A stretch of DNA of 20,410 nt from Rickettsiales bacterium (GTDB taxonomy: Bacteria; Pseudomonadota; Alphaproteobacteria; TMED109), in assembly GCA_002720125.1 (NCBI GenBank), contig PBGQ01000029.1, positions 25,961 through 46,370 on the forward strand. Reading direction: 5' to 3'. The translations under genes were made by a program, and so were the position numbers. The notes beneath the pieces are model-generated. The model ran no database searches. It saw only the letters and a program-made list of their open reading frames with translations, and was not told the DNA's origin. Positions 1 to 7,890 of this stretch are shown one piece after another (within the stretch, counting starts at the first letter, position 1; the number at the start of each line of letters is the position of its first letter).

Positions 1-1295
1 ACGTTTATTGCAGATTTTACTCCGTCCTCATGAAACCCATAACCTGTCCAAGCACCAACATAGTATATTTTGTCTTTTCCCTGCAAGTATTTTAAATTTT
101 TCATAAGCTCTCTTCTGTCATTTTTAATTAATGGATGTTTCATTTTTAGCATTTTTATAGTTTTGCTTTTTTCTGGAACTAATTTTCTTGGTGGATTTAG
201 AGTTACATATACATCTTCATAATCTCTTATATTTTGAAGTCTATTTATCCAATAAGTAACACATATCATATCTGTTTTTTTTCTTTTTAAAAGATCAGCT
301 TCGTTTAAAATAACATTCCACGAAGACCATACTTTTTTATTTTTTGGCATAAGACGCCTATCTTTGTGTACATATATGGTGTTAGATTGATATGATTCGG
401 ATGAGAAAAAGCTTTTCTCTAAATTATTAGGGTGTTTAAGTATATTTAAAACATCCTCAGAATGGGTAGCAAAAATTACTTTTTTATATTTTCTTTTAAA
501 ATTAGTTCCTTCTACAGAACAATATTCTTTATATCTAATAACTTTTTCTATCTGTTTATTTTTAATAACATTTCCATTTAATGAATGGATTATTTTTTTA
601 ACATAATTACTGCTACCATTTTTTATAGTTCTCCACTTGGGTCTTTTAAATAAGTTTAGAAGTCCATGGTTATTCAAAAAAAATAAAATCGAATAAATGG
701 GCATTTTCATTACATTGGTTTGAGATGTCGACCATATAGCTCCGCACATAGGAGTAAAATATTTAAGAGTAAAACTTTTAGAAAATTTGTTCTTATTTAA
801 AAAATCCTTAACAGTCATAAAATTCTGGTGATTATTTAAAATTAATTTCTTTGACTTATAATTAAACCTTAATATATCAATTATCATAGTCCAAAAACTT
901 ATAGATAAGAAATTTTTTAAATTGTTGCTAAAAGCCATAAGACCTCTACTCCCATACTCAAAAAAATTATCTTTATCTGTTACCGAAAAAGACATATCAC
1001 TTCTTTCACAACTTACTTTAAAAAAATTTAACAGTTTTTTAAAATTAGGATAGTTTTTGTCGTTAAAAACTAAAAAACCTATATCAAAATGAATAGTATC
1101 TTTTTTTCCATTATGGCTTAATAATTTACTTTTTATAGTACAAGCATGACCACCAAAGTATGAGTTTTTTTCATATAATTCTACAGTGTATTTTTTAGAC
1201 AAAAGGAAAGCAGTTGTTAAGCCAGAAATTCCAGCTCCTATTACCGCAATTCTATCTTTATTTGATTTACCTTTGATATTTGCTTTTTTTACCAT
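1..1295 (-). CDS. FAD/NAD-binding amine-oxidase-like protein (COG2907 type), 3' end beyond window
   Basis: Reading the minus strand from ATG at 1295 gives 431 open codons with no stop before the left edge. The N-terminus has a dinucleotide-binding fold: GAGISGL at residues 20-26, an acidic residue (Glu43) closing the second strand, and FGGH at 48-50. Near the edge comes YYVGAWTGYGFHEDG, the C-terminal FAD-contact region of this family, so probably only a few tens of residues are missing. These NAD/FAD-binding proteins resemble protoporphyrinogen oxidase and amine oxidases and often sit beside DUF1365 and cyclopropane-fatty-acid synthase genes in Proteobacteria; those would lie to the left and cannot be seen. 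Their exact reaction is not well established; lipid modification is the usual inference. No other Met occurs before the FAD motif, so the start is firm. It lies 14 bases from the divergent neighbour's start. Confidence 0.85.
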   Translation of the reverse strand, partial: MVKKANIKGKSNKDRIAVIGAGISGLTTAFLLSKKYTVELYEKNSYFGGHACTIKSKLLSHNGKKDTIHFDIGFLVFNDKNYPNFKKLLNFFKVSCERSDMSFSVTDKDNFFEYGSRGLMAFSNNLKNFLSISFWTMIIDILRFNYKSKKLILNNHQNFMTVKDFLNKNKFSKSFTLKYFTPMCGAIWSTSQTNVMKMPIYSILFFLNNHGLLNLFKRPKWRTIKNGSSNYVKKIIHSLNGNVIKNKQIEKVIRYKEYCSVEGTNFKRKYKKVIFATHSEDVLNILKHPNNLEKSFFSSESYQSNTIYVHKDRRLMPKNKKVWSSWNVILNEADLLKRKKTDMICVTYWINRLQNIRDYEDVYVTLNPPRKLVPEKSKTIKMLKMKHPLIKNDRRELMKNLKYLQGKDKIYYVGAWTGYGFHEDGVKSAIN

Positions 1296-1309
1296 AATAA
1301 TAATATGTA

Positions 1310-2998
1310 ATGATTTTTAAAAAAAATAATAGTTTTATAAAAAAATATTTTTTAAAAGAAATTTTCTTTTTATTAATAGTATTATTTATTTCCATTTTTT
1401 CTACTATCGCAACCTTACCTGTTCTAGACAGAGATGAAGCGAGATTTGTTCAATCCTCTAGGCAAATGATAGAAACCAACAATTATACCAATATTAAGTT
1501 TCAGGAAGAATATAGGAGTAAAAAACCAATTGGCATCTATTGGATGCAGTCATTTTTTGTTAAAAATACCTCAGAAGTATTAAAAATAGATAATAAAAGT
1601 AATAAAATCAACAATGACCACATATGGAAATACAGAATGATTTCCGCACTTTCATCACTTGCTAGTATAATTATTTTATTTTATTTAACTAATAAACTCA
1701 TTTCTAGAGATATTGCACTATTAGCCTCATTATCACTAGCAGCTTCTTTTTTATTTGTAACTGAGGCACATATTGCTAAAACTGATTCAGTTCTTTTGAC
1801 TTGCTCAATTTTAGTAATGCTAACAATGGCCGGCTATTATTTTAGATTTTTTGATAAAAAAAATGTTTTCTCATTTTTTATGTTGTGGTTATCTCTAGCA
1901 ATGTCCATTTTGATTAAAGGACCTATTCTTTTAATAATGTGCGTAGTATCCTCGGTTTTTATTATTGTATTGAAAAAAGATATTAATTGGCTTAAGAATA
2001 CTTCTCCCTTAAGAGGTTTTATTCTGTTATTAACTATAATTTTACCAACTTTTTATCTTTTGATAAGTACAGGCCAAGAAAATTTTATTCAAGAGTCAAT
2101 CATAAATGATTTTTTCAATAAAATAATTTCTGTACAAGAAAAACATAGTGCATTTCTTGGAGCGCATTCACTAAGTACCTGGCTTCTTTTTTTTCCTATG
2201 TCAATATTTCTTATTCCCACCTTTTTATTTGTAAAAAAGAGTTTTTCTAATAAGAAAGTATTCTTTTTTAGTTCTTGGATATTACCTAATTTATTAATTT
2301 TAGAACTAATACCTACTAAGTTACCTCACTATACATTACCCCTTTATCCAGCTCTTAGCATTTTAGTAGCAATGATGTTATTTAACGAGAAAAATATAGA
2401 AAGAATTCTTAAAAATAAAGTTTCTTTATTAGGTTATTTATTTTTTTTAATTATAACCTCTGCCTTAATAATAGCTCTAGGATTAGGTGTTTATAAATTA
2501 GGAAATTTAGATTTAAAAATTACTCTTCTGACTACTATATTATTCTTATTGAATATTTTAAGCATTTACCTTTTATACAAAAAAAAAATTTCTACGTTAT
2601 TTAATTATCAGATTTTTATTTCTACAATTCTATACTTGTCAATATTTTTAGTATATTTGCCTAATATGAAACAGATTTGGGTAAGTAAAAGAATAAAAGA
2701 AAGCTTAAATGTAGATTATAAAAGCATGGATAGTAGATATATTTATGCTCTAGGCTATAATGAACCTAGTTTGGTTTTTGCAATAGGAACCAATCTAAAT
2801 ATATTGAAAAATTTAGATAAAACTGTACTAAAATCCAAAAATTTAAAATATCTAATTTTAGAACAAAAGTATTATGAAAATTTTATAGAAATCGTACAAA
2901 ATAATGATATAAAATATATATTAATAGATAAAATAAAAGGTTTTAATTCTGCCAGAAGTATACCGGTAGAAGTTAATATTTTAAAAATATTTAATTAG
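1310..2998 (+). CDS. Membrane glycosyltransferase, GT39/ArnT-like (PMT_2)
   Basis: A 562-residue polytopic membrane protein with about a dozen hydrophobic spans. The first is near residues 17-38; others cluster at about 110-220, 236-252, 285-310 and 340-450. Just after the first span comes DRDEARF (40-46), followed by KKPIGIYW (71-78). This acidic first-loop motif and the downstream Lys/Pro/Trp segment are typical of the ArnT/dolichyl-phosphate-mannose transferase superfamily, which moves a sugar from a polyprenyl-phosphate carrier to an acceptor on the periplasmic side. The C-terminal roughly 110 residues look like a small soluble domain. The acceptor (lipid A, protein or glycan) cannot be told from sequence. 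No Shine-Dalgarno site precedes the ATG, and the next Met is beyond the catalytic loop, so the start is well supported. The next gene begins 8 bases after its stop. Confidence 0.85.
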   Translation: MIFKKNNSFIKKYFLKEIFFLLIVLFISIFSTIATLPVLDRDEARFVQSSRQMIETNNYTNIKFQEEYRSKKPIGIYWMQSFFVKNTSEVLKIDNKSNKINNDHIWKYRMISALSSLASIIILFYLTNKLISRDIALLASLSLAASFLFVTEAHIAKTDSVLLTCSILVMLTMAGYYFRFFDKKNVFSFFMLWLSLAMSILIKGPILLIMCVVSSVFIIVLKKDINWLKNTSPLRGFILLLTIILPTFYLLISTGQENFIQESIINDFFNKIISVQEKHSAFLGAHSLSTWLLFFPMSIFLIPTFLFVKKSFSNKKVFFFSSWILPNLLILELIPTKLPHYTLPLYPALSILVAMMLFNEKNIERILKNKVSLLGYLFFLIITSALIIALGLGVYKLGNLDLKITLLTTILFLLNILSIYLLYKKKISTLFNYQIFISTILYLSIFLVYLPNMKQIWVSKRIKESLNVDYKSMDSRYIYALGYNEPSLVFAIGTNLNILKNLDKTVLKSKNLKYLILEQKYYENFIEIVQNNDIKYILIDKIKGFNSARSIPVEVNILKIFN

Positions 2999-3001
2999 GG
3001 G
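2997..3001 (+). promoter_or_regulatory. Shine-Dalgarno site overlapping the upstream stop codon
   Basis: AGGGG lies five bases before the ATG at 3007 and shares bases with the TAG stop of the glycosyltransferase gene. It fixes the start of the acyl-CoA dehydrogenase and suggests translational coupling. Few starts in this window have such a site. Confidence 0.6.
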
Positions 3002-3006
3002 CTGAA

Positions 3007-4209
3007 ATGTTTAAATTTTCTTCTAAATCCATTGAGCTACAACAGAAACTACTATCATTTATGGATGAATTTGTTTATCCAAGTGAAATAAAAATACAAA
3101 AAGAAATTTCTACTGGTGATATTTGGCAACCTTCCGAAATAATAGAAGATCTTAAAAATAATGCTAAAAATAGGGGGTTGTGGAATCTTTTTCTTCCAGA
3201 AAGTGAAAAAGGTGCAGGCTTAACCAATCTCGATTATGCTCCACTTTGTGAGATTATGGGAAGGTCTCCTTTTGCTCCAGAAATTTTTAACTGTAATGCT
3301 CCTGATACAGGCAATATGGAAGTCTTTGAAAGGTATGGATCCGAGGAATTGAAGGAAAGGTGGCTAAAGCCACTTCTTAATGGAGATATTAGGTCTGGAT
3401 TTGCTATGACCGAACCTGATGTAGCCTCATCTGATGCAACTAACATAGAAGCAAGCATAGAGAGAGATGGTGATCACTATGTAATTAACGGAAAAAAATG
3501 GTGGACTTCTGGTGCAATGGACCCACGCTGTAAAGTTCTAATATTTATGGGAAAAACCGATCCCAAGAATCCAGATAAACACAAACAACAGTCACAAATT
3601 GTAGTACCTATGGAAACAAAAGGAATTAAAGTTGAAAGATACTTGCCAGTTTTTGGTTTTACCGACGCACCTCATGGGCATGCAGAAGTTTCTTTTGAAA
3701 ATGTTAGAGTCCCTAAGGAAAATTTACTATTAGGAGAGGGAAGAGGTTTTGAAATAGCACAAGGTAGATTAGGACCTGGTAGAATACATCATTGCATGAG
3801 ACTAATAGGTTTGAGTGAAGTAGCATTAGAGAAAATGTGTAAGAGAACTAAATCTCGTGTAGCTTTTGGATTACCAGTATCATCTCAGACAGTAACCCAG
3901 GAGAGAATAGCAGAAGCTAGGATAGCAATAGACCAAATAAGATTACAAGTTTTTAATGCAGCTAATAAAATGGATGAGGCTGGAAATAAAGCCGCGAGAA
4001 TGGAAATTGCAATGATAAAGGTCTCAGCTCCAAATGTTGCTTGTAAAATAGTTGATTGGGCTATACAAGCTCACGGCGGTGGAGGAGTTAGTGACGATTT
4101 TGGACTCTCTAATGCCTATGCACAAGCTAGATTATTGAGACTTGCAGACGGACCTGACGAAGTACATAGAAATCAAATAGCAAAGCTTGAATTAAGAAAA
4201 TATAATTAA
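3007..4209 (+). CDS. ACAD10/11-type acyl-CoA dehydrogenase (LvaC-like candidate)
   Basis: A 400-residue flavin acyl-CoA dehydrogenase fold. Visible motifs are [17 protein letters not shown] (132-148), [10 protein letters not shown] (161-170), GRIHH (259-263, helix that often carries the base in other subfamilies), [11 protein letters not shown] (355-365) and ADGPDEVH (380-387). The last block replaces the usual YEGT segment, so the position of the medium-chain enzyme's catalytic Glu holds Asp381. These features match the ACAD10/ACAD11 C-terminal domain and bacterial relatives rather than ordinary beta-oxidation enzymes. In the levulinate pathway of Pseudomonas putida, LvaC is an acyl-CoA dehydrogenase family enzyme that acts on the 4-phosphorylated acyl-CoA made by the kinase LvaA. 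The next gene, five bases on, is such a kinase, which supports the same role here; this is inference. The alternative is a plain medium- or branched-chain acyl-CoA dehydrogenase. Confidence 0.9.
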   Translation: MFKFSSKSIELQQKLLSFMDEFVYPSEIKIQKEISTGDIWQPSEIIEDLKNNAKNRGLWNLFLPESEKGAGLTNLDYAPLCEIMGRSPFAPEIFNCNAPDTGNMEVFERYGSEELKERWLKPLLNGDIRSGFAMTEPDVASSDATNIEASIERDGDHYVINGKKWWTSGAMDPRCKVLIFMGKTDPKNPDKHKQQSQIVVPMETKGIKVERYLPVFGFTDAPHGHAEVSFENVRVPKENLLLGEGRGFEIAQGRLGPGRIHHCMRLIGLSEVALEKMCKRTKSRVAFGLPVSSQTVTQERIAEARIAIDQIRLQVFNAANKMDEAGNKAARMEIAMIKVSAPNVACKIVDWAIQAHGGGGVSDDFGLSNAYAQARLLRLADGPDEVHRNQIAKLELRKYN

Positions 4210-4214
4210 AAGAT

Positions 4215-5255
4215 ATGTCTTTAGACAACCTAGTAGATGTTAGACAAAACCATAAATTTGAAATTAAGGAATTACAAAAATGGTTTGATAATAATATAGA
4301 TACTTACGGCAAAATTAAAATGATAAAGCAATTTGTAGGAGGGCAATCAAATCCTACATACGTGCTTTTCTTTTACAATGAAAAGAAAATTATTTTAAGA
4401 AAACAACCTCCAGGAGAATTACTTCCGTCCGCTCATGATGTAGCTAGAGAATATAAAATACAAAAAGCTCTAGAAAGTTCTACTATACCATGCCCTAGAA
4501 TGATTAAGTTTTGCGATAATAAAAATATTATAGGCACTGATTTTTATTTAATGGAATTAGTCGAAGGAAAAGTCTATGAAAACATCTTAGACATAAAATC
4601 AATCGAATCAAGAAAACCTATATATCTAAATTTAGTAAAAATGCTTGCTAAACTACACAAGGTTAATTTTACTTTAATAGGAATGGAGAAATTTGGAAAA
4701 ATCGGAAATTATGTCGAAAGACAAATTAACAGATGGGAAAAACAGTGGTTTTTATCAAAAACTAGAAGTTTGCCTATCATGACCACTATAATAAATTGGT
4801 TAAAGCAAAATATTCCAGAGAAAGATGAAACCTCTTTAGTTCACGGAGATTATAGAATAGGTAATGTTATTTATAAGCAGGGTAGTGAAAAAATTGTAGC
4901 ACTTTTAGATTGGGAACTATCAACACTTGGTAATCCATACTCAGATCTAGGTTATCTATTACATACACACTTTATACCTTTTGGCCAGAGACACGGATTA
5001 AAAAATTTAGATTTCAAAAAAGAAAACATTCCAACAGTAGAAGAAATTGTTAATGTTTACTGTAATGAAAAGGAAATTGATATAGTAGATCCTTATTTTT
5101 ATGTCGTACTGTCTATGTTTCGTTCCACTGCAATTTTGGAAGGTGTATATTCGAGATATGTCAAAGGTAATGAAAGTTCACCAAATGCCAAAGAGATCGG
5201 TAAAGATGTTGAACCACTAGCTAAAGCAACTTATCAAATTATAAAAAATATGTAA
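4215..5255 (+). CDS. APH-family kinase, ACAD10/11 N-terminal type (LvaA-like candidate)
   Basis: A 346-residue phosphotransferase of the aminoglycoside phosphotransferase/choline kinase fold. The nucleotide loop contains GGQSNPTY (42-49), followed by a conserved Lys in LRKQPPG (61-67). The catalytic loop is HGDYRIGN (210-217, Asp212 as likely base), and the metal-binding segment is DWELSTLGNPYSDLGY (232-247). The phrases GGQSNPTY and DWELSTLGNP are characteristic of the kinase domain fused to acyl-CoA dehydrogenase in animal ACAD10/11, not of drug-resistance enzymes. Here kinase and dehydrogenase are separate genes five bases apart in one operon, dehydrogenase first. The expected reaction is ATP-dependent phosphorylation of a 4-hydroxyacyl-CoA, preparing it for elimination by the neighbour. 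The stop codon directly abuts the stop of the convergent short-chain dehydrogenase gene. Family is certain from motifs; substrate is inferred from context. Confidence 0.9.
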   Translation: MSLDNLVDVRQNHKFEIKELQKWFDNNIDTYGKIKMIKQFVGGQSNPTYVLFFYNEKKIILRKQPPGELLPSAHDVAREYKIQKALESSTIPCPRMIKFCDNKNIIGTDFYLMELVEGKVYENILDIKSIESRKPIYLNLVKMLAKLHKVNFTLIGMEKFGKIGNYVERQINRWEKQWFLSKTRSLPIMTTIINWLKQNIPEKDETSLVHGDYRIGNVIYKQGSEKIVALLDWELSTLGNPYSDLGYLLHTHFIPFGQRHGLKNLDFKKENIPTVEEIVNVYCNEKEIDIVDPYFYVVLSMFRSTAILEGVYSRYVKGNESSPNAKEIGKDVEPLAKATYQIIKNM

Positions 5256-6023
5256 CTATTTTGGAGCCAGTCTTATGCTGCCGTCCAATCTGATAGTTTC
5301 ACCATTGAGCATATCATTTTCATAAATGGATTGAACTAACTTGGCATATTCTTTTGGTTTACCTAATCTCCTTGGTAAGAGTGTAGTTTCAATGAGGTTT
5401 TTATAAGCCTTTTCTGGTAATCCTTTTAGCATTGGAGTTTCAAAAAGCCCAGGAGCAATTGTACAAACCCTTATGCCATATCTCGCTAATTCTCTTGAAA
5501 TAGGAAGAGTCATACTAACTATGGCTCCTTTTGAAGCACTATAGGCAGATTGTCCTATCTGGCCATCAAATGCTGCAATTGATGCAGTATTTATTATAAC
5601 ACCCCTATGTCCATTCTCATCGGTAGAATTATGTTGCATCTTTCCTGAAGCAGCTTTTATGATGTTAAAGGTCCCGAATAAATTTACATCAATTACTTTT
5701 TTGAAAATAGCAGTTGAATGTAATTTTTCTTTTCCAATTATTTTTTCAGCTATACCTATACCAGCACAATTAACAACCAAATTAACTTCATCAAATTTTT
5801 GATAGGCTAATTCAAAACATTTGTAAACGTCTTCTTCTTTTGTAACATCAGTATTAATTAAAATATTATTTTTATCACTCTCTTCAGAAGAAAAACTGCT
5901 GTTAGTTTTAAAGGTATCCACTGTTATAACCTTTCCGCCTTTTTCTAATATCAATTCAACTGTAGCTTTTCCAAGTCCTGAGGCGCCTCCTGTGATCAAG
6001 GCAACAATCTTATTAAAATTCAT
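5256..6023 (-). CDS. Short-chain dehydrogenase, 3-hydroxyacyl-CoA dehydrogenase type II (HSD17B10)-like
   Basis: A 255-residue classical SDR. The NAD-binding motif TGGASGLG spans residues 11-18, NCAG is at 85-88, and the catalytic set is Asn114, Ser148, Tyr161 and Lys165 (YSASK at 161-165). The stretches NTASIAAFDGQIGQSAYSA and TIAPGLFETPML are typical of the HSD17B10/3-hydroxy-2-methylbutyryl-CoA dehydrogenase branch. The likely reaction is NAD-dependent interconversion of a hydroxyacyl-CoA and an oxoacyl-CoA, in short-chain or branched-chain acid degradation. It is the last gene of a minus-strand run with moaA and nadK (nine bases after nadK) and abuts the kinase gene tail to tail. It could serve as the oxidoreductase partner of the kinase/dehydrogenase pair, but it is on the opposite strand, so co-regulation is not shown. 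Confidence 0.88.
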   Translation of the reverse strand: MNFNKIVALITGGASGLGKATVELILEKGGKVITVDTFKTNSSFSSEESDKNNILINTDVTKEEDVYKCFELAYQKFDEVNLVVNCAGIGIAEKIIGKEKLHSTAIFKKVIDVNLFGTFNIIKAASGKMQHNSTDENGHRGVIINTASIAAFDGQIGQSAYSASKGAIVSMTLPISRELARYGIRVCTIAPGLFETPMLKGLPEKAYKNLIETTLLPRRLGKPKEYAKLVQSIYENDMLNGETIRLDGSIRLAPK

Positions 6024-6032
6024 ATTTATTAC

Positions 6033-6800
6033 CTATAAAATAAATTGTTCATTAAAAACTCTTTCTTCTAAATTTTGCTCATTATCAAATAATAATTTTA
6101 ATGGTTTAGAAAAATCGCATTCAACCTCGACTGATCTAACATTTCTAATTTCAACCTCACCTGCTGTAGCGCTAACTGGACGATCCTTGTAGTTTAGGAC
6201 TTCAAGTGTAATTTTGCTTTTTTCTGGAATCAAAGCGCCTTTCCACCTTCTAGGTCTAAAGGGACATATCGGAGTTAATGCTAAAAGAGAAGAATTTATT
6301 GGTAAGATAGGTCCATGTGCTGATAAATTATAAGCTGTGCTTCCTGCTGGAGTTGAAACAAGTATTCCGTCACATACCAATTTCTTAATCTTTATATTAT
6401 CATTAATCTTTACTCTTAAATTAGCAGCAAATCTATTTTGTCTGAACAAAGAAACTTCATTAAGTGACAGTGCATTATATTCTCTATCTTTAATATCTCT
6501 TACTTTCATAGAAACAGGATTTAATCTATATATTTTTGCTTCTTTTATTCTTTTAAAAAGATTTTCTTCTGAATAGTTATTTAATAAGAAACCTACCGTT
6601 CCCCTATTCATTCCATAGATTTTTTTTTTAAGAAATATTTTATGGTTAATCAATGAGAGAATAGAGCCATCTCCACCTAAGACCACTATCACATTAGAAT
6701 CATTTAATGAAAAACATTTATATTTACTTGATAAACTTCTTAATGCGGCTTGAGCTTTTTTACTAGCCTTAGCAAAGAAGTAAGGTTTTATTGCTTTCAT
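6033..6800 (-). CDS. nadK: NAD kinase
   Basis: A 255-residue cytosolic kinase that phosphorylates NAD to NADP with ATP or polyphosphate. The diagnostic GGDG motif is at residues 42-45 after hydrophobic strand VIVVL. Further on come the LNEVSL segment and the C-terminal-domain block DGILVSTPAGSTAYNLSAHGP, which binds NAD. The length matches alphaproteobacterial NAD kinases. It sits eight bases after moaA and nine bases before the SDR gene on the same strand, with no Shine-Dalgarno site, so it is probably expressed as part of one transcript. Its placement in a moaA-nadK-SDR run shows no obvious functional logic beyond SDR use of pyridine nucleotides. No missing motif or odd feature was seen. 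Confidence 0.93.
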   Translation of the reverse strand: MKAIKPYFFAKASKKAQAALRSLSSKYKCFSLNDSNVIVVLGGDGSILSLINHKIFLKKKIYGMNRGTVGFLLNNYSEENLFKRIKEAKIYRLNPVSMKVRDIKDREYNALSLNEVSLFRQNRFAANLRVKINDNIKIKKLVCDGILVSTPAGSTAYNLSAHGPILPINSSLLALTPICPFRPRRWKGALIPEKSKITLEVLNYKDRPVSATAGEVEIRNVRSVEVECDFSKPLKLLFDNEQNLEERVFNEQFIL

Positions 6801-6808
6801 AGTTTTTA

Positions 6809-7798
6809 CTAGCCACCTGTAACACTCATATGTCTTTTCACGGAAGGCGCTTGTTTTCTTCGAATAACAAAATCATGTCCTTTAGGCTTCCTTGATATAG
6901 CTTCAATGATAGCATTTTTTAGTTCTTTTTTCCAGTTAATAGAACGAGATGCTTCCTTAAAGTCAGCAGAGTCATCTTGACCTAAGCACATGTATAATTT
7001 ACCAGTACAGGTTAATCTAACTCTATTGCATAATTCACAAAAGTTGTGAGTTAGAGGAGTAATAAACCCAATCCTTTTACCAGTTTCTTTAACCTCATAA
7101 TATCTTGATGGTCCACCTGTGTAATGATTGCTTTTTTTTAGTTCATATTTTTGCTCAATATTTTCCTTTACTTTAGAGACAGGCAAGAATTGATCTGTTC
7201 TATCGTAATCGATTTCTCCTAGAGGCATTGTCTCTATTATAGTCATATCGCAGTCATTGGCATGTGCCCATGACATAATATCAACTAATTCATTTTCGTT
7301 AGCCTTTTTTAATGCTACAGTATTAATTTTCACCTTTAATCCTACTTTTTTTGCTTCTTCGATTCCTTTAAGTACTTGTTCTAAGTTACCTCTTCTGGTT
7401 AAATTATTAAATAATTCGGCATTAAGCGTATCTATAGAGACATTTATCCTTCTTACCCCGAAGCTATACAAGTCTTTAGCAAACCTATGTAATTGAGAAC
7501 CATTGGTTGTCAATGTTAATTCCTCTAAATCTCCTGTTTTTAAATAGTTACCTAAATTTTCAAAAAGAGACATAACATTTTTTCTTACCAGTGGTTCCCC
7601 TCCAGTTATTCTTATTTTCTTGGTTCCTAAGCTAATAAATGTTGAGCAAATTCTTTCTATTTCTTCCAAAGATAATAAATCTTTCTTTGGTAAAAATGTC
7701 ATATTCTCTGCCATACAATATTGACATCTAAAGTCGCATCTGTCAGTGACGGATACTCTTAAATAAGTAACAGGCCTTCTATATGGATCAAGTAACAT
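6809..7798 (-). CDS. moaA: GTP 3',8-cyclase, molybdenum cofactor biosynthesis
   Basis: A 329-residue radical-SAM enzyme that starts molybdopterin synthesis by converting GTP to 3',8-cyclo-GTP. The first iron-sulfur cluster motif is Cys21-x3-Cys25-x2-Cys28, followed by TGGEPLV. The second, C-terminal cluster is Cys254-x2-Cys257-x13-Cys271 within NFCELCNRVRLTC. The protein ends in Gly-Gly, the conserved double-glycine tail needed for activity in this family. All features of a working enzyme are present. No other Mo-cofactor gene is visible here, so moaC, moaD, moaE and others must lie elsewhere in the genome if the pathway is complete. It is the first gene of the minus-strand run and shares a 92-base divergent upstream region with an acyl-CoA dehydrogenase. 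Confidence 0.95.
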   Translation of the reverse strand: MLLDPYRRPVTYLRVSVTDRCDFRCQYCMAENMTFLPKKDLLSLEEIERICSTFISLGTKKIRITGGEPLVRKNVMSLFENLGNYLKTGDLEELTLTTNGSQLHRFAKDLYSFGVRRINVSIDTLNAELFNNLTRRGNLEQVLKGIEEAKKVGLKVKINTVALKKANENELVDIMSWAHANDCDMTIIETMPLGEIDYDRTDQFLPVSKVKENIEQKYELKKSNHYTGGPSRYYEVKETGKRIGFITPLTHNFCELCNRVRLTCTGKLYMCLGQDDSADFKEASRSINWKKELKNAIIEAISRKPKGHDFVIRRKQAPSVKRHMSVTGG

Positions 7799-7800
7799 AA

Positions 7801-7838
7801 TATATACAAATTATAATAATTATATACGTTTGTATATA
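7801..7838. repeat. Perfect 10-base inverted repeat in the divergent moaA/acyl-CoA dehydrogenase gap
   Basis: TATATACAAA at 7801-7810 is repeated as its exact reverse complement TTTGTATATA at 7829-7838, with an 18-base AT-rich spacer. The right arm overlaps a TATAAT hexamer at 7835-7840, which could be a -10 box for the plus-strand acyl-CoA dehydrogenase. TATAAT on the minus strand at 7824-7819 could serve moaA. I see no good -35 box for either. It may be an operator or a cruciform; in such AT-rich DNA chance is also possible. Confidence 0.4.
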
Positions 7839-7857
7839 ATTAAATCGATCTATTTTG

Positions 7858-7874
7858 TTTTTTTTTTTTTTTTT
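7858..7874. repeat. 17-base T homopolymer upstream of acyl-CoA dehydrogenase
   Basis: An unbroken run of 17 T residues lies 16 bases before the ATG at 7891. It is the longest homopolymer I noticed in the window. It could sit in the 5' leader, alter promoter strength when its length varies, or weakly terminate transcription coming from the left. Its length is also a likely place for sequencing error. Confidence 0.85.
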
Positions 7875-7890
7875 CTAATATACTAGTAAT

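Noticed and set aside
4215..5255. Aminoglycoside resistance enzyme
   Set aside because: The fold is shared, but GGQSNPTY and DWELSTLGNP and the adjacent acyl-CoA dehydrogenase mark the ACAD10/11 kinase type.
7858..7874. Rho-independent terminator
   Set aside because: No GC-rich hairpin precedes the T run, and no plus-strand gene ends just upstream.
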